A stretch of 64,000 bases of DNA from Saprospira grandis DSM 2844 (GTDB lineage Bacteria; Bacteroidota; Bacteroidia; Chitinophagales; Saprospiraceae). The notes under the pieces are model-generated. The model did not search any database. It was given only the letters and a program-made list of their open reading frames with translations, and had not been told where the DNA came from. Shown here one piece after another: positions 26,648 through 34,726 of the stretch. Positions within the stretch are counted from its first letter, which is position 1. The number at the start of each line of letters is the position of its first letter. Made by a program: the position numbers and the translations under genes. The stretch lies in assembly GCF_000275825.1 (NCBI RefSeq), contig NZ_JH719942.1, positions 2,801,928 to 2,865,927 on the forward strand. Reading direction: 5' to 3'.

Positions 26648-27385
26648 ATGCAAAAAACAATGATTCAGCAAAATTATGAGGCTTACCAAGCCGAAGATCA
26701 AGCCGTTTGGCAACTTCTGTTCAAACGCCAATGGGAAAACCTTCAAGATAAGGCAGTCGCCGAACTCTGGCCCAGCCTGAAGGCCGCCCAACCCAGCCTA
26801 AATGGCCAAGAAATTCCTAACTTTAAACAACTTTCTCCCCTGCTCCAAAAAGAACAGAATTTTAGTATCGAACTGGTGCCCGGCCTGATTCCCGTAGAGG
26901 CGTTTTTTGCCCTGCTCGCCCAACGCCGCTTCCCCTCTTCTACCTGGCTCCGAAAAATGGAGGAACTCGATTATCTCGAAGAACCCGATATGTTTCACGA
27001 TACCTTTGGCCATATTCCCCTGCTCTTTAATGCCCAATATGCCAATTTTATGCAGGAGTTTGGCCGCATCGGCCTGCAAGTCGCTCATCTGCCCCAAGCC
27101 GTGGCCGCTCTCGAACGCCTCTACTGGTTTACTATCGAGTTTGGCGTTTGCCAAAATGCTCAAGGCCAAAAAATTTATGGCGCAGGCATTTTGTCCTCTT
27201 TCGGCGAAAGTATCCAGGTCCATAAAGGCCAAAATTGTGAGTTCCGCCCCTTTGTACTCGAAAGCGTTTTGAAACACCATTTTAATAAACACGAAATGCA
27301 GTCGGTCTATTATTGCCTAGATGATTTTCAATCGCTTTTTGGCCTGCTCAAAGAGGTAGAACAACGCTTGCTGACCTTGGCCTAA
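26648..27385 (+). CDS. phhA: Phenylalanine 4-monooxygenase
   Basis: 245 residues, the usual length of bacterial enzymes. Catalytic core: EPDMFHDTFGHIPLLF (the two iron-binding His), then LYWFTIEFGVC (iron-binding Glu in FTIEFG) and YGAGILSSFGES, which shapes the active site. It converts phenylalanine to tyrosine with a pterin cofactor and O2. No regulatory ACT domain. Alternative ATG at 26660 would separate the start from the T run of the preceding hairpin. Downstream lies repeat copy 4, with no separate terminator. Confidence 0.94.
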   Translation: MQKTMIQQNYEAYQAEDQAVWQLLFKRQWENLQDKAVAELWPSLKAAQPSLNGQEIPNFKQLSPLLQKEQNFSIELVPGLIPVEAFFALLAQRRFPSSTWLRKMEELDYLEEPDMFHDTFGHIPLLFNAQYANFMQEFGRIGLQVAHLPQAVAALERLYWFTIEFGVCQNAQGQKIYGAGILSSFGESIQVHKGQNCEFRPFVLESVLKHHFNKHEMQSVYYCLDDFQSLFGLLKEVEQRLLTLA

Positions 27386-27403
27386 TTTGCTCATTATTAG
27401 TGG

Positions 27404-27572
27404 GTTTTGGGGCCCGCGGCCAGCTTCGCTGGCCGCCGCTATGCTCCACAGCTCGCAGGTCTGCTCGGCCCTGCGCGGGCTGCGCCCGCTGGGTCTGGCC
27501 CTTTGGGCCACTGCTGCGCAGCGCTGGGCCGCTCATCTCCCTTTTTCAGGCCAAAGGCCGCTCTTCGGCCCC
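27404..27572 (+). repeat. Structured GC-rich repeat, copy 4
   Basis: Hairpins: GCGGCCAGC/GCTGGCCGC, GCGGGC/GCCCGC at the variable site, TGGCCC/GGGCCA around TTT. Core CTCGCAGGTCTGCTCGGCC. It runs right up to the stop codon of the convergent radical SAM gene. Confidence 0.9.
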
Positions 27573-28787
27573 CTAAAGTTTGTAGCTTTTCCATTGCCCG
27601 TTCTGGTCCTTAATCCTAAATTGGCGACTGGGGCCCGCCTGCCGCTTCTGGATGTTTGCATATACAGCCCTTAAGGCCACTTCTTGTTCCCGATAATAGG
27701 CAAAACGCATTTTGGTCGGCAGGCAGTCTAGATTGGCTTGCTCCTCAGAACGAAGAATGAAGGCCTGACAGCCATAACCACAAACTTTTTTGGCTGGACA
27801 ACTTTCGCAATCATACCAGTTTTCTGGCTTTTGTGCATGAAAATTGGCAATTTTTTGGGCCAATTCCTTTTTCTCTTTTCGGCTGGCTTGCCGCTGCTCA
27901 GAAAGATGGCCAAAATAATAAGCAGGCTCGTTCCAAGCAAAACGCCCACAAGGCAATAAATGCCCCTCTGGCGTAATCCCCAAAGCCGAACGACCCGCCC
28001 CACAGGTTTTTTCATGGCAAAGGGTGGGCTTGGCTTGCTCGGGCTCAAAATAACGGCCCAACTCTAAGGCAATATTGCTCTCTATCAGGGCCTGCCCTTG
28101 GGTGGCTATCATATAATCAATAATGGCTTTTTGGGCCATAAAAATTTGCTCGGCCTGCAGTGGGGGCTGCCCATGGGCAGCCCCCACTGGCGTGACCACA
28201 TTGGCCTTAAAAGAGCGCTGCTTGGCCTCGCCCCACAGCCATTCGCAAAGGGTATAAAAGTTGGGGTAGTTGCTGCTGTTGATAGTGGCCAAAACCCCCG
28301 CTTTGACCTTGGCGGCCTGCAGCCGCCTAAAGTTCTTAAAAACCTTGGTCTCGCCTCCCCGCTGGCTATCGTCGAGCAAGAAAACGGGCTGGTCCAAACT
28401 GACCCCCAAAGCTATCTGATAGCGCCGAAACAACTGAATATACTCCTCTTTAAGACGGACCAAATTGCTTTGCATGGCAAAATGAACCGTTTTTCCCCAT
28501 TTTTTGGCCTGGGCCAAGGCATAATCTAGGCCCTCCTCATACCAAGCAATGGGCAAGAGGGTAGGCTCTCCTCCATGAAAGAGAAAAGTGAGTTGAGGAG
28601 AAGAAGTTTGGCCCAAACTCAAATCTACCAGCTCCTTAAACTGCTCAATAGACATATCTTGGCCCGTTTTGCTTACTTTCTCATAGCAATACAAACAATC
28701 TAAATTGCAGCGATAAGTCACTTTGACTATCAAGGTACTCACAGCCGAAAAGGCCGAGGGCGGAGCAGAAAAAAGGCGTGAAAACAT
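27573..28787 (-). CDS. Radical SAM/SPASM domain protein
   Basis: 404 residues from the ATG at 28787. Upstream codons (to 28955) are open only because repeat copy 5 lacks stops. The radical SAM cluster motif CNLDCLYC (Cys 27, 31, 34) is near the N-terminus, with FLFHGGEPTLL next. The C-terminal SPASM region has CGAGRSALGITPEGHLLPCG and CESCPAKKVCGYGC for auxiliary 4Fe-4S clusters. Such enzymes modify peptides (RiPP maturases) or sulfatases. No sulfatase or obvious precursor peptide is adjacent, so the target is unknown. It is separated from udk by the repeat. Confidence 0.9.
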   Translation of the reverse strand: MFSRLFSAPPSAFSAVSTLIVKVTYRCNLDCLYCYEKVSKTGQDMSIEQFKELVDLSLGQTSSPQLTFLFHGGEPTLLPIAWYEEGLDYALAQAKKWGKTVHFAMQSNLVRLKEEYIQLFRRYQIALGVSLDQPVFLLDDSQRGGETKVFKNFRRLQAAKVKAGVLATINSSNYPNFYTLCEWLWGEAKQRSFKANVVTPVGAAHGQPPLQAEQIFMAQKAIIDYMIATQGQALIESNIALELGRYFEPEQAKPTLCHEKTCGAGRSALGITPEGHLLPCGRFAWNEPAYYFGHLSEQRQASRKEKKELAQKIANFHAQKPENWYDCESCPAKKVCGYGCQAFILRSEEQANLDCLPTKMRFAYYREQEVALRAVYANIQKRQAGPSRQFRIKDQNGQWKSYKL

Positions 28788-28827
28788 GGGCAAAGGATTG
28801 GGGAGTAAAGAGCAGCCTGAAAAAAAT

Positions 28828-28985
28828 GGCCCCGGCCTAGGGATGTGTAGGGGGGGCCGAAGGCCAGACCGAGCAAAAAACTTGTTTTTTGCGAAGGGCC
28901 GAGCAGACCTGCGAGCCCCGCAACAGCCCGGCGGGCCCTTGCCGCAGCGCAGCAAGGCAAAAGGGGCCCGCAGGCCCCAAAAAAA
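28828..28985 (-). repeat. Structured GC-rich repeat, copy 5
   Basis: Core CGAGCAGACCTGCGAGC. Variable hairpin GCAAAAAAC/GTTTTTTGC; GGCC/GGCC around GAA; distal arm GGGGCC...GGCCCC. It fills the gap between udk and the radical SAM gene. Confidence 0.9.
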
Positions 28986-28986
28986 C

Positions 28987-29616
28987 TTAATCCTCTACTT
29001 CTTGCAGATAATTATTGATAAAGCCCTTGAAGACCTGAAGGCCAGCATCAAATTTATGGTTGTTGTTGATCAGCAAATCGGCCTGCTCCTTAATCGGCGC
29101 AATATATTGGCGGTAAGTGGGCATCACATGATGCTCATAGCGGTAGAGCACATCCTCGAGCGGATAATTGCGCTCAATGCGGTCGCGCTTAATACGGCGA
29201 GAAAGGGCCGTAGATTCGCTGGTGTAGAGAAAGACCTTGAGGTCGATCAGATCGGCGACTTGAGGATAGTGAAAGACAAAAATGCCCTCTAGAATGAGGA
29301 TGGGCGCCGCCTTAAATTTAAGCATTTTGGGTTGGACCAAAGGATTGTTGAAGGTATATTCCTCTCGCTCAATATCTTGGCCTGCAATCAGCTGGCGGAC
29401 ATCTCGCTCTAGTTCTTCGGCATTGATAGAAGAGGGAAGGTCAAAATTCAGGACCCCCTGATCATCGGCTTTTTGTTCTTCTCTGGGGCGGTAGTAGTGG
29501 TCCGCAGAAAGGATACAAATTTGCTCTTTGCCAAATTCTTGTTCTAAAGCAGATAAAAAAGTGGTTTTGCCCGAGCCACTTCCCCCGGTAATCCCTATAA
29601 CATAAGGTTTTTTCAT
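28987..29616 (-). CDS. udk: Uridine kinase
   Basis: About 209 residues from the ATG at 29616 (MKKPYVIGITGG). A longer frame to 29664 adds 16 non-conserved residues. P-loop GGSGSGKTT (11-19), SADHYYRPREEQ (base and phosphate binding), INAEELERDVRQL, LEGIFVFHYPQV and DxRxxRRIKRDRIER-like SRRIKRDRIERNY all fit uridine/cytidine kinases. It phosphorylates uridine and cytidine in pyrimidine salvage. The stop lies directly beside repeat copy 5. Confidence 0.92.
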   Translation of the reverse strand: MKKPYVIGITGGSGSGKTTFLSALEQEFGKEQICILSADHYYRPREEQKADDQGVLNFDLPSSINAEELERDVRQLIAGQDIEREEYTFNNPLVQPKMLKFKAAPILILEGIFVFHYPQVADLIDLKVFLYTSESTALSRRIKRDRIERNYPLEDVLYRYEHHVMPTYRQYIAPIKEQADLLINNNHKFDAGLQVFKGFINNYLQEVED

Positions 29617-29824
29617 AGCTGAATGCGCAATTCTCGATTTTTTGATCAAAATTATCGCTGCCAAAGATAGGGCCTTTTTGCGGAAGCCACAAATTTAGCC
29701 TAGGGCCATCGGGCAGAGAACAGGCTGTTAAAAAAAACTAATATCCACATATAAATCCAACCTTATTTTGTATTTATGGTTAGTTTGCAAACAATTGCCA
29801 TCTACAAAAAAGAATAACCCTTAT

Positions 29825-31198
29825 ATGCTCAACATTTCTCCTAGTGATTCGCTGCCTATTCAGCGGATTAAGCAATATCCCGCCTTTAAGAAGGTGAGTA
29901 CGCCCAAGAGTAGGCGTTGGTTGCTCTACTCTCTTATTGTACTGTTTGTGTTATTATTTTCTATAGCTTTTTTGCCTTGGACGCAGAATATTAGTGCCAA
30001 GGGAAAAGTAACTTCTTTGCGGCCAGAAGATCGGCCTCAATCTGTTTACCCTATTATTCCGGGGCGGATTGAGCAATGGTATGTGCAGGAGGGCGATACG
30101 GTGCATGCTGGAGATACGCTGGTGCGTTTATCAGAAATCAAGGTGGCCTATATGGACCCTGAGCTAGTGCAGCGGACCGACGAGCAGTTGCAGGCCAAAT
30201 CTTCATCTGTGGTGTCTTATCAGCAGAAGGCGGAGGCTTTGGCGCAGCGGATTCGTTTGTTGCGGGAGTCGCAGCAGCTCAAGTTGGAGCAGGCAGATAA
30301 TAAGCTCAAGCAGGCCAAGTTTAAGATTGCCTCGGATAGTGCAAAGTTGGAGGCGGCCAAAATGGCCCAAAACATTGCAGAAAAGCAGTTTTTTCGGACT
30401 GATACCCTTTATCAAAAGGGCCTAAAATCATTGACCGAATGGGAAGGCAAGCGCAATAAAATGCAAGAAACGGAGGCCAAGCTCAATGCGGCAGAAAATA
30501 AGCTAGAGTTATCTAAGAATGAATACCTCAATGCTAAAATTGCGCTCAATAGCATTCGGGCGGATTATGGCGATAAATTGGCCAAGGCGGAGTCAGATCG
30601 TCTTTCGGCTTTGACGGCGGGTTTTGATAGTGAAGAGAAGGTGGCCAAGCTGAAAAACACCAAGGCCAATTATGAGAATCGGCAGCAGTTTTACTACATC
30701 CTGGCCCCTCAGGATGGCTTTGTCTCTAAGATTTATAAAAAGGGAATTGGCGAGACTTTGAAGGAAACGGAGCAGTTGCTTGCGGTGGCGCCGCTTTCGC
30801 CTCCTCCTGCTGTAGAAATATATGTGCGGCCAATGGATTATCCTCTACTTCAGAAAGGGGAAACCGTCATCTTTACCTTTGATGGCTGGCCAGCCTTTGT
30901 TTTTGCGGGCTGGCCCAATCAGTCGGTAGGTACCTTTAAAGGGAAGGTCTATGCGGTAGATAATGCCGTAAGTGATAACTCTATGTTTAGAGCCCTGGTT
31001 ATTCCGGACCCCTATGCAGCCAAAGATTGGCCCAAGGGTTTGCGGGTTGGGGCAGCGGCAGAAGCTCGGATTTTGCTCAAAGATGTCTATTTGGGCTATG
31101 AAGTTTGGCGGCAGCTCAATGGTTTTCCGCCAGATTACTACGAAATCAACTATGAAAAAGTAAAAATGAAAGCTCCTGTCAATCAGCTCAAAAAATAA
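29825..31198 (+). CDS. HlyD-family membrane fusion protein
   Basis: 457 residues from the ATG at 29825 (MLNISPSDSLPI); an earlier start at 29768 is less likely. One N-terminal membrane helix (WLLYSLIVLFVLLFSIAFLPW), a biotinyl-lipoyl-like half-motif (GRIEQWYVQEGDTVHAGDTLVRL), a long coiled-coil hairpin (about residues 110-280), the second lipoyl half (YYILAPQDGFVSKIYKKGIGE) and a beta-barrel domain. It bridges an inner-membrane transporter to TolC for export. The TolC-like gene follows after 2 bp. No ABC or RND pump gene is next to them. Confidence 0.9.
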   Translation: MLNISPSDSLPIQRIKQYPAFKKVSTPKSRRWLLYSLIVLFVLLFSIAFLPWTQNISAKGKVTSLRPEDRPQSVYPIIPGRIEQWYVQEGDTVHAGDTLVRLSEIKVAYMDPELVQRTDEQLQAKSSSVVSYQQKAEALAQRIRLLRESQQLKLEQADNKLKQAKFKIASDSAKLEAAKMAQNIAEKQFFRTDTLYQKGLKSLTEWEGKRNKMQETEAKLNAAENKLELSKNEYLNAKIALNSIRADYGDKLAKAESDRLSALTAGFDSEEKVAKLKNTKANYENRQQFYYILAPQDGFVSKIYKKGIGETLKETEQLLAVAPLSPPPAVEIYVRPMDYPLLQKGETVIFTFDGWPAFVFAGWPNQSVGTFKGKVYAVDNAVSDNSMFRALVIPDPYAAKDWPKGLRVGAAAEARILLKDVYLGYEVWRQLNGFPPDYYEINYEKVKMKAPVNQLKK

Positions 31199-31200
31199 GC

Positions 31201-32586
31201 ATGTCGTTGAAATCCTTTTTTTTAGCGGCGGCCCTTTTGCTGCTGCTTTTTCCGCTTCGGGCGCAAGACAGCCTGAGTTATCAAAGCCTGATAGAAAATG
31301 CAAAGCTCTACCATCCCTTGAGTCGACAAATTCAGCTTTTGGAGCAGACCGCCGAGGCCGAGTTGCGCAAGGCTAGGGGAGGGCTAGACCCCAAGCTGAT
31401 GGCCAAATGGGACCAAAAGCAATTTAAGAGTAAGGAGTATTACGATATCTTTGAAAGCTACTTGCAATTGCCTAGCATTTGGGGCATCAACCTTCAGGCG
31501 GGTTATCGTTTGGCGGAGGGCTACTACCTCAATCCTGCGGATCAGTTGCCAGCGGCGGGGCAGGCTTTTTTGGGCCTAGAGGTCCCTATTCTCAATGGAT
31601 TGATACAGAACGAGCGCCGCAATGCGATTCGGCAGGCAAAATTGCTTCAATCGCGGAACCAGGCTGAGCAATTGGCCCAAATTAACCAATTGCTCTATGA
31701 TATTTCGGCAGACTATTGGGGCTGGTCCTACAAGCAGGCCTGTTTGGCTATTTATGAAGAAAACCGAGAAATTCAGGCTACACAATTGTCTCAGTTGCGC
31801 GACCGCTTTTTGCAGGGCGATATTGCGGCCATAGATACCTTAAAGGGCTTTATTCAGTGGCAGGATGCTGGCCTTAAGCAACTGGAGGCCCGTTTGGCTA
31901 GTGAGCAAGCGGCCTTAAAGGTAGAGCGGCACCTTTGGGGCGAAGAGCTAGAAGAAAAGAGTTTGCCCTTGGGCAGTTTGGCCCAATCTATTTTGGCCTT
32001 GCCCTTAACGCCCTTAGATAGTAGTGATTTAGAGGAGCTTTTGGCCCGTTTGGAGCAGCAGCCCGAGCTACAAAGTTATGCTTTTCAGCAGCAGGGTTTG
32101 GAGTTAGAAGAGCGCTTAAAGGCCAATAAATTATTGCCTAAAATTAAGCTAAAGTATAACTTTTTGGCGGGAGAAAGCCTACAATTTGGCCAAGGGAGTC
32201 CTTTGGAGTATTATAAATTGGGCGTACAGCTTGAGCATCCTATTTTGATGCGCAGCGCCCGAGGTGATTTGGCCCTTAATCGGTTGAAGCAGCAGAAGCT
32301 AGATTTTAAATTTCGCTTTAAGCAAAGAGATTTGCAGACCAAGCTCAAAAGCTATTTTATGGCCCTACAGCAGGCAGTAAAGCAGGCCCAATTGGCCGAT
32401 GAATTAGTAGATAATTATCGGAAATTGGTGGTAGCGGAAAGAGAAAAGTTTATGCTGGGCGAGTCAGATATATTTATTGTCAATACCCGCCAACAACAAT
32501 ATGTGGAGGCTCAGCTCAAAGCATTAAAGTTGCGTTACAACTACATTAAGAGCCGTATAGCTTGGCAGTGGGCCAGCAATTGGTAG
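31201..32586 (+). CDS. TolC-family outer-membrane efflux protein
   Basis: 461 residues with a signal peptide (FFLAAALLLLLFPLRAQ). The duplicated helical-barrel pattern of TolC is visible: long Gln/Leu/Glu helices (about 25-90, 135-235 and 280-450) around short strand segments such as LPSIWGINLQAGYRLAEGYYL. Conserved YWGWSYKQACLAIYEENRE and DIFIVNTRQQQYVEAQLKA near the ends of each half are typical. It forms the outer-membrane exit duct for the HlyD-like partner 2 bp upstream. A strong terminator follows. Confidence 0.9.
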   Translation: MSLKSFFLAAALLLLLFPLRAQDSLSYQSLIENAKLYHPLSRQIQLLEQTAEAELRKARGGLDPKLMAKWDQKQFKSKEYYDIFESYLQLPSIWGINLQAGYRLAEGYYLNPADQLPAAGQAFLGLEVPILNGLIQNERRNAIRQAKLLQSRNQAEQLAQINQLLYDISADYWGWSYKQACLAIYEENREIQATQLSQLRDRFLQGDIAAIDTLKGFIQWQDAGLKQLEARLASEQAALKVERHLWGEELEEKSLPLGSLAQSILALPLTPLDSSDLEELLARLEQQPELQSYAFQQQGLELEERLKANKLLPKIKLKYNFLAGESLQFGQGSPLEYYKLGVQLEHPILMRSARGDLALNRLKQQKLDFKFRFKQRDLQTKLKSYFMALQQAVKQAQLADELVDNYRKLVVAEREKFMLGESDIFIVNTRQQQYVEAQLKALKLRYNYIKSRIAWQWASNW

Positions 32587-32603
32587 GGAGTAAGATGAAA
32601 CTC

Positions 32604-32641
32604 AAAAGGGCGAGCTAGATTTATCTAGCTCGCCCTTTTTT
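32604..32641 (+). terminator. Terminator of the HlyD-TolC operon
   Basis: AAAAGGGCGAGCTAGAT and its perfect complement around TT, followed by T6; 17 bp after the stop. Confidence 0.92.
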
Positions 32642-32648
32642 GGATCTA

Positions 32649-32788
32649 GAGGGCGCGCAGCGCCCTGGCTGAGGGATGGGCAAGGGGGGCCGAAGGCCAG
32701 ACCGAAGCGGCAAAGCCGCTGAAGGGCCGAGCAGACCTGCGAGCCCTGAGACAGCCCGACCCGCCCGTAGGGCGGGGCAGCCCCAAAT
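32649..32788 (-). repeat. Structured GC-rich repeat, copy 6
   Basis: Variable hairpin AGCGGC/GCCGCT; GGCC/GGCC around GAA; CCGCCC/GGGCGG around GTA; extra leading stem AGGGCGC/GCGCCCT. Core CGAGCAGACCTGCGAGC. Confidence 0.9.
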
Positions 32789-32789
32789 A

Positions 32790-32822
32790 AAAAAGCTACT
32801 GAAATAGATTCCAGTAGCTAAT
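32790..32822 (-). terminator. Terminator of the DUF4159 gene
   Basis: On the minus strand AGCTACTGGAATC pairs with the GATTTCAGTAGCT-like arm and is followed by T6, 9 bp after the stop codon. Confidence 0.8.
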
Positions 32823-32830
32823 TTATGGTT

Positions 32831-33544
32831 TTAATACTCAAAAGCGTATTGGACCAAATTGGCCCCCATTTGCAAAGAGAGCAAGCGTTTGTCTTCGGGG
32901 TCGTTATGAACCTCTTGGTCCTCCCAACCATCGCCTAAATCCGTTTCATAGCTATAGTAGCAAACCACTCGGCCCTCCCAGAGCAGGGCAAAACCCTGAG
33001 CGGGTTTATCGTCATGCTTGTGGATTTTGGGAATACCGCCTTTAAACTTATAATTCATATTATAAATAGGGTGGTCGTAGGGCAGCTCCACAAAATCTAG
33101 TTCGGGAAAGACCTTTTTCATGGCTGGGCGGATAAAAGGGTCCATGCCATAATTATCATCGATATGCAAAAAGCCGCCAGAGATCAGATAAGTTCTGAGA
33201 TTTTCGGCTTCGGCATCTGAGAAAACGACATTTCCGTGGCCCGTCATGTGGAGGAAGGCATAATCAAAGATTTCGGCGCTAGCTACATCTACGGTGGCAT
33301 AATCTAGCTCGAAATTGCTATAGAGTTTTTGCTTGCAAAAGCTGGCCAAATTGGGCAGTGCGGTGGGGTTGGCGTACCAATCTCCGCCCCCTTTATATTT
33401 GAGCAGGCCCATTTTGAGGGTAGCTTGATTATTTTGTGCTTTGGCTTGTATCGTTTGGGCCTGTCTAGAGAGGGTAATTGTAGGCCCTTGAGCCATCAGC
33501 TGAGCAGAGCAAAACAAGAAGCAAGCGATTCTGAGTACAAACAT
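32831..33544 (-). CDS. DUF4159 domain protein, secreted
   Basis: 237 residues with a signal peptide (LRIACFLFCSAQLMAQ). The body fits DUF4159: LLKYKGGGDWYANP near the start, FDYAFLHMTGHGNVVFSD, LRTYLISGGFLHIDDNYGMD and the YDHPIYNMNYKFKGGIPKIH segment. The fold resembles class I glutamine amidotransferase domains, but the catalytic Cys is not evident. Likely periplasmic. It is the third gene of a ruvX-def-DUF4159 run on the minus strand, 20 bp after def. Confidence 0.85.
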   Translation of the reverse strand: MFVLRIACFLFCSAQLMAQGPTITLSRQAQTIQAKAQNNQATLKMGLLKYKGGGDWYANPTALPNLASFCKQKLYSNFELDYATVDVASAEIFDYAFLHMTGHGNVVFSDAEAENLRTYLISGGFLHIDDNYGMDPFIRPAMKKVFPELDFVELPYDHPIYNMNYKFKGGIPKIHKHDDKPAQGFALLWEGRVVCYYSYETDLGDGWEDQEVHNDPEDKRLLSLQMGANLVQYAFEY

Positions 33545-33564
33545 TGGGGAGGCGTTTTTTTAGA

Positions 33565-34122
33565 TTAGCGGCGGGCAAAAACCATTTTATAGCGGCGTGG
33601 GATATCGCCCGTCTGAATTTTATCGAGCCGCTTTTTGAGCATTCTTTTCTTCATTGGCGAGAGGTAGTCGGTAAATAGCACCCCTTCAATATGGTCATAC
33701 TCATGTTGGATCACCCGAGCATTGAGGCCATCAAATACCTTTTCTTTGAGCTCAAAGTTTTGGTCGTAGTATTCAATGCGAACTTGGGCTTTTCGCTTCA
33801 CTTTTCCGTGAATATTGGGAATACTTAGGCAGCCCTCTTCATAGGTCCAAGGCTTACCGGCTTCTTCAATAATAATGGGGTTGATAAAGACCTCTTTCAG
33901 GCCTTTTTCCCCATTTTTTTCTTCATCTAGTTGTAGGGTATCTACCAAAAAGAGGCGAAGGCTTTGGCCCACTTGTGGGGCTGCAATCCCCATGCCACCT
34001 GCATGGTACATGGTTTCCCACATGTTTTCGATGAGCTCTTCTAGGCCCTTAGAGTTGTTTTCTATTTCTTGGCACTCTTTGCGCAAGACAGGATGCCCGT
34101 AGGCATAAATTGCTAATTTCAT
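33565..34122 (-). CDS. def: Peptide deformylase
   Basis: 185 residues from the ATG at 34122 (MKLAIYAYGHPVLR). The three family motifs are all present: GMGIAAPQVG (motif 1), EEGCLSIP (metal Cys, motif 2) and HEYDHIEG (metal His pair with catalytic Glu, motif 3). It removes the formyl group from nascent N-terminal Met. It sits 37 bp after ruvX, in the frequent Bacteroidota order ruvX-def. Confidence 0.96.
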   Translation of the reverse strand: MKLAIYAYGHPVLRKECQEIENNSKGLEELIENMWETMYHAGGMGIAAPQVGQSLRLFLVDTLQLDEEKNGEKGLKEVFINPIIIEEAGKPWTYEEGCLSIPNIHGKVKRKAQVRIEYYDQNFELKEKVFDGLNARVIQHEYDHIEGVLFTDYLSPMKKRMLKKRLDKIQTGDIPRRYKMVFARR

Positions 34123-34159
34123 ACTGTTGTATACATCAATCAAATGGAGGCCGAGCCTC

Positions 34160-34570
34160 TTAAAGAAATCCCATATATTCTTGCAAGATAATGGCGGCAC
34201 TTACTTGGTCGACTAGGCCTTTTTCTTGGCGCTTTTTCTTTTTCTTGACCGAAAAGCGGATGACCTCTTTGGCCATCTGAGAGGTAAAGTGTTCGTCTTG
34301 GCGGTGCACTTCTAAATGGGGGAACCGTTTTTGCAATTTTGCAATAAATTCCAAAATTTGGGCTTCTTGCGGAACGGGCTGCCCATCTTTTTGCAGCACT
34401 TGCCCCACCACCAGCGCCTCTACCTCTTCCTCTTGCAAATAGTTGCAAAGGTAGTCATATAGCTTCTCTGTGGCCACTGTACAAAGTGGAGAAGCAATCA
34501 GTTGCAGGGGGTCGGTGGTGGCCAAACCCGAGCGTCTTTTTCCGTAATCTAATGCCATTATTCTTGCCAT
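34160..34570 (-). CDS. ruvX: Putative pre-16S rRNA nuclease / Holliday junction resolvase YqgF
   Basis: 136 residues from the ATG at 34570 (MARIMALDYGKRRSGLA). YqgF signs: LDYGKRRSG with the first catalytic Asp, VVGQVLQKDG, RQDEHFTSQMA (Glu) and LVDQVSAAIILQEY (final Asp), that is an RNase H-like DED site. Known for 16S rRNA 5'-end maturation and resolvase-like activity. It is the first gene of the ruvX-def-DUF4159 operon. Confidence 0.95.
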   Translation of the reverse strand: MARIMALDYGKRRSGLATTDPLQLIASPLCTVATEKLYDYLCNYLQEEEVEALVVGQVLQKDGQPVPQEAQILEFIAKLQKRFPHLEVHRQDEHFTSQMAKEVIRFSVKKKKKRQEKGLVDQVSAAIILQEYMGFL

Positions 34571-34661
34571 GCCGCCAAGATAAGTATTTTTCCTAAAACA
34601 ATTTTGTAGGGCTTTGGTTGGCAGGCAGATTCTTTGGACCGATAAACAAGGAAGAAAAAAG

Positions 34662-34693
34662 TTGGACTGGACCAAAAATAAGTTCTATTTTTG
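34662..34693 (+). promoter_or_regulatory. Promoter of the PASTA-protein gene
   Basis: TTG (34662-34664), 21-bp spacer, TATTTTTG (34686-34693): exact match to the TAnnTTTG -7 element of Bacteroidota. The ATG is 33 bp downstream. Confidence 0.65.
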
Positions 34694-34726
34694 AGCCTGA
34701 TTTAAACCACCTAAGTCCTCATTCTC

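Noticed and set aside
26798-27292. 164-codon frame opposite phhA
   Set aside because: Shadow of a gene with full iron-binding motifs.
28788-28955. N-terminal extension of the radical SAM protein
   Set aside because: The extra 56 codons are repeat copy 5 read in frame; the natural ATG at 28787 precedes the conserved domain.
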